A stretch of 27,985 nucleotides of DNA from a virus: the IMG/VR virus record IMGVR_UViG_3300042311_001225, positions 1 through 27,985 of that record; one strand, given 5' to 3'. The notes under the pieces were generated by a model, which saw only the letters and a list, made by a program, of their open reading frames with translations, did not search any database and had not been told where the DNA came from. Position numbers and translations under genes: made by a program. Numbering within the stretch: the first letter of the stretch is position 1; each line of letters begins with the position of its first letter. Below are positions 27,436-27,985 of this stretch, piece by piece.

Positions 27436-27474
27436 TGAATACTTGTATTAATATTCCTTTGAATTGATTTTTAT

Positions 27475-27985
27475 TTAGAGTTCTCCTTCATTATTTTCAA
27501 AGGTGACCTCGGTTTCATCAAGAATAATTTCACCAGTTCCTGAAAGTATTGCGTTCCAGTACTGAGAATATTCTTTTTTGTAATTTTCAAGTGCGTCTTT
27601 ATCATCAGCGATGTATCCCTGTGGGGTTGCGATGATTTTTCCGTCTTTGTATCCAAGTCCATTAATGTGGTTTTTTAATACAGAGATTTTAGTGCGGATA
27701 GCATAAGATACAGTTCGTCCATTTTTGGTTGCGGTGATATGATTAATACCAGCGTTTTTCTGATTACCAAATAGGAATACAAGTGCCGATGCAAGCCATA
27801 GAGCTTCTCCACCCTTTGCTTTGATAGTTGGTTGCCCAAATGGATTATCGGGAAGTTCTACCCAAGGTTGGTTAACAACTATAAGTGTATTAATGTACGG
27901 ATAGTCTTCTTTACGTGACTTCGTAATACGAGCCTGTATTCCCATACCAATTTTGTCAGCAAGTACTGATGCGTTATGTTGTTTA
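27475..27985 (-). CDS. uvsX: RecA/UvsX-like recombinase, partial (5' end outside window)
   Basis: The frame is open to the right edge and continues before the first internal ATG (27945) with KQHNASVLADKIG, so 169 complete codons of a longer protein are seen. MGIQARITKSRK followed by TLIVVNQPW matches the RecA-family segment MGLQAR... ..IFINQ, and KAKGGEALWLASALVFLFG matches the L2/GG.AL..YAS region. The end carries TKISVLKNHINGLGYKDGKI and a helical, acidic tail (YKKEYSQYWNAIL, then ILDETEVTFENN). T4 UvsX pairs homologous strands to drive recombination-dependent replication; it fits beside RNase H and helicase. Walker A and B lie outside the window. A Sak4-like or other RecA-fold protein is an alternative, but less likely. 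Confidence 0.65.
   Translation of the reverse strand, partial: KQHNASVLADKIGMGIQARITKSRKEDYPYINTLIVVNQPWVELPDNPFGQPTIKAKGGEALWLASALVFLFGNQKNAGINHITATKNGRTVSYAIRTKISVLKNHINGLGYKDGKIIATPQGYIADDKDALENYKKEYSQYWNAILSGTGEIILDETEVTFENNEGEL

Noticed and set aside
27429-27474. Remnant of the missing DegT C-terminal domain after a frameshift
   Set aside because: Only 46 bases separate its stop from the end of the recombinase gene, so there is no room for the missing half.

Overview
The window is one contiguous stretch of an AT-rich tailed-phage genome with a contractile tail (T4-like myovirus logic). Almost everything lies on the minus strand, packed tail to head with gaps or overlaps of a few bases. 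The evidence is a DnaB/gp41-type helicase, a FEN-family RNase H, the end of a RecA/UvsX-like recombinase and a class Ia ribonucleotide reductase, directly followed by gp25-like and gp6-like baseplate wedge genes. The host is not named by any gene. SprB-type adhesin repeats, a PKD fold and the general lack of Shine-Dalgarno sequences before start codons together suggest a phage of Bacteroidota (Flavobacteria-like). That is inference.

Layout, in the direction of minus-strand transcription (right to left). (1) 27985-27475: 3' part of a RecA/UvsX-like recombinase, ending near a perfect 36-bp palindrome. (2) 27428-26835, on the plus strand and the only gene pointing that way: a short DegT/ArnB-type PLP protein with the cofactor-binding half only. 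(3) 26719-23857: RNase H/5'-3' exonuclease, a small unknown protein, and the replicative helicase. (4) 23831-20432: nrdB and nrdA. (5) 20421-17475: an unknown 207-residue protein, gp25-like and gp6-like wedge proteins. (6) 17424-935 and off the left edge: a block of large, Thr/Ser/Tyr/Asn-rich structural proteins. They are a 2168-residue giant with an N-terminal carboxypeptidase-regulatory-like fold and an internal hydrophobic block, four proteins of about 300-600 residues without clear homology (one with a PKD motif), a 978-residue protein with a P2 gpI-like motif that is the best gp7 candidate, a 727-residue protein made of about seven SprB-like repeats, and a partial protein with one SprB-like unit and a Thr/Pro-rich linker.

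How it fits together: replication and nucleotide-supply genes run into the baseplate genes on the same strand without a clear terminator. Gp25-like, gp6-like and gpI/gp7-like proteins would form the conserved wedge core. The unusual proteins between and after them are probably peripheral baseplate, fibre or receptor-binding parts rich in Ig-like beta-sandwich folds. The most unusual elements are the SprB-like adhesin array, the giant hydrophobic-block protein, the half-length DegT protein and the palindrome that contains its stop codon. No tRNA, CRISPR array, insertion sequence or integrase was seen.
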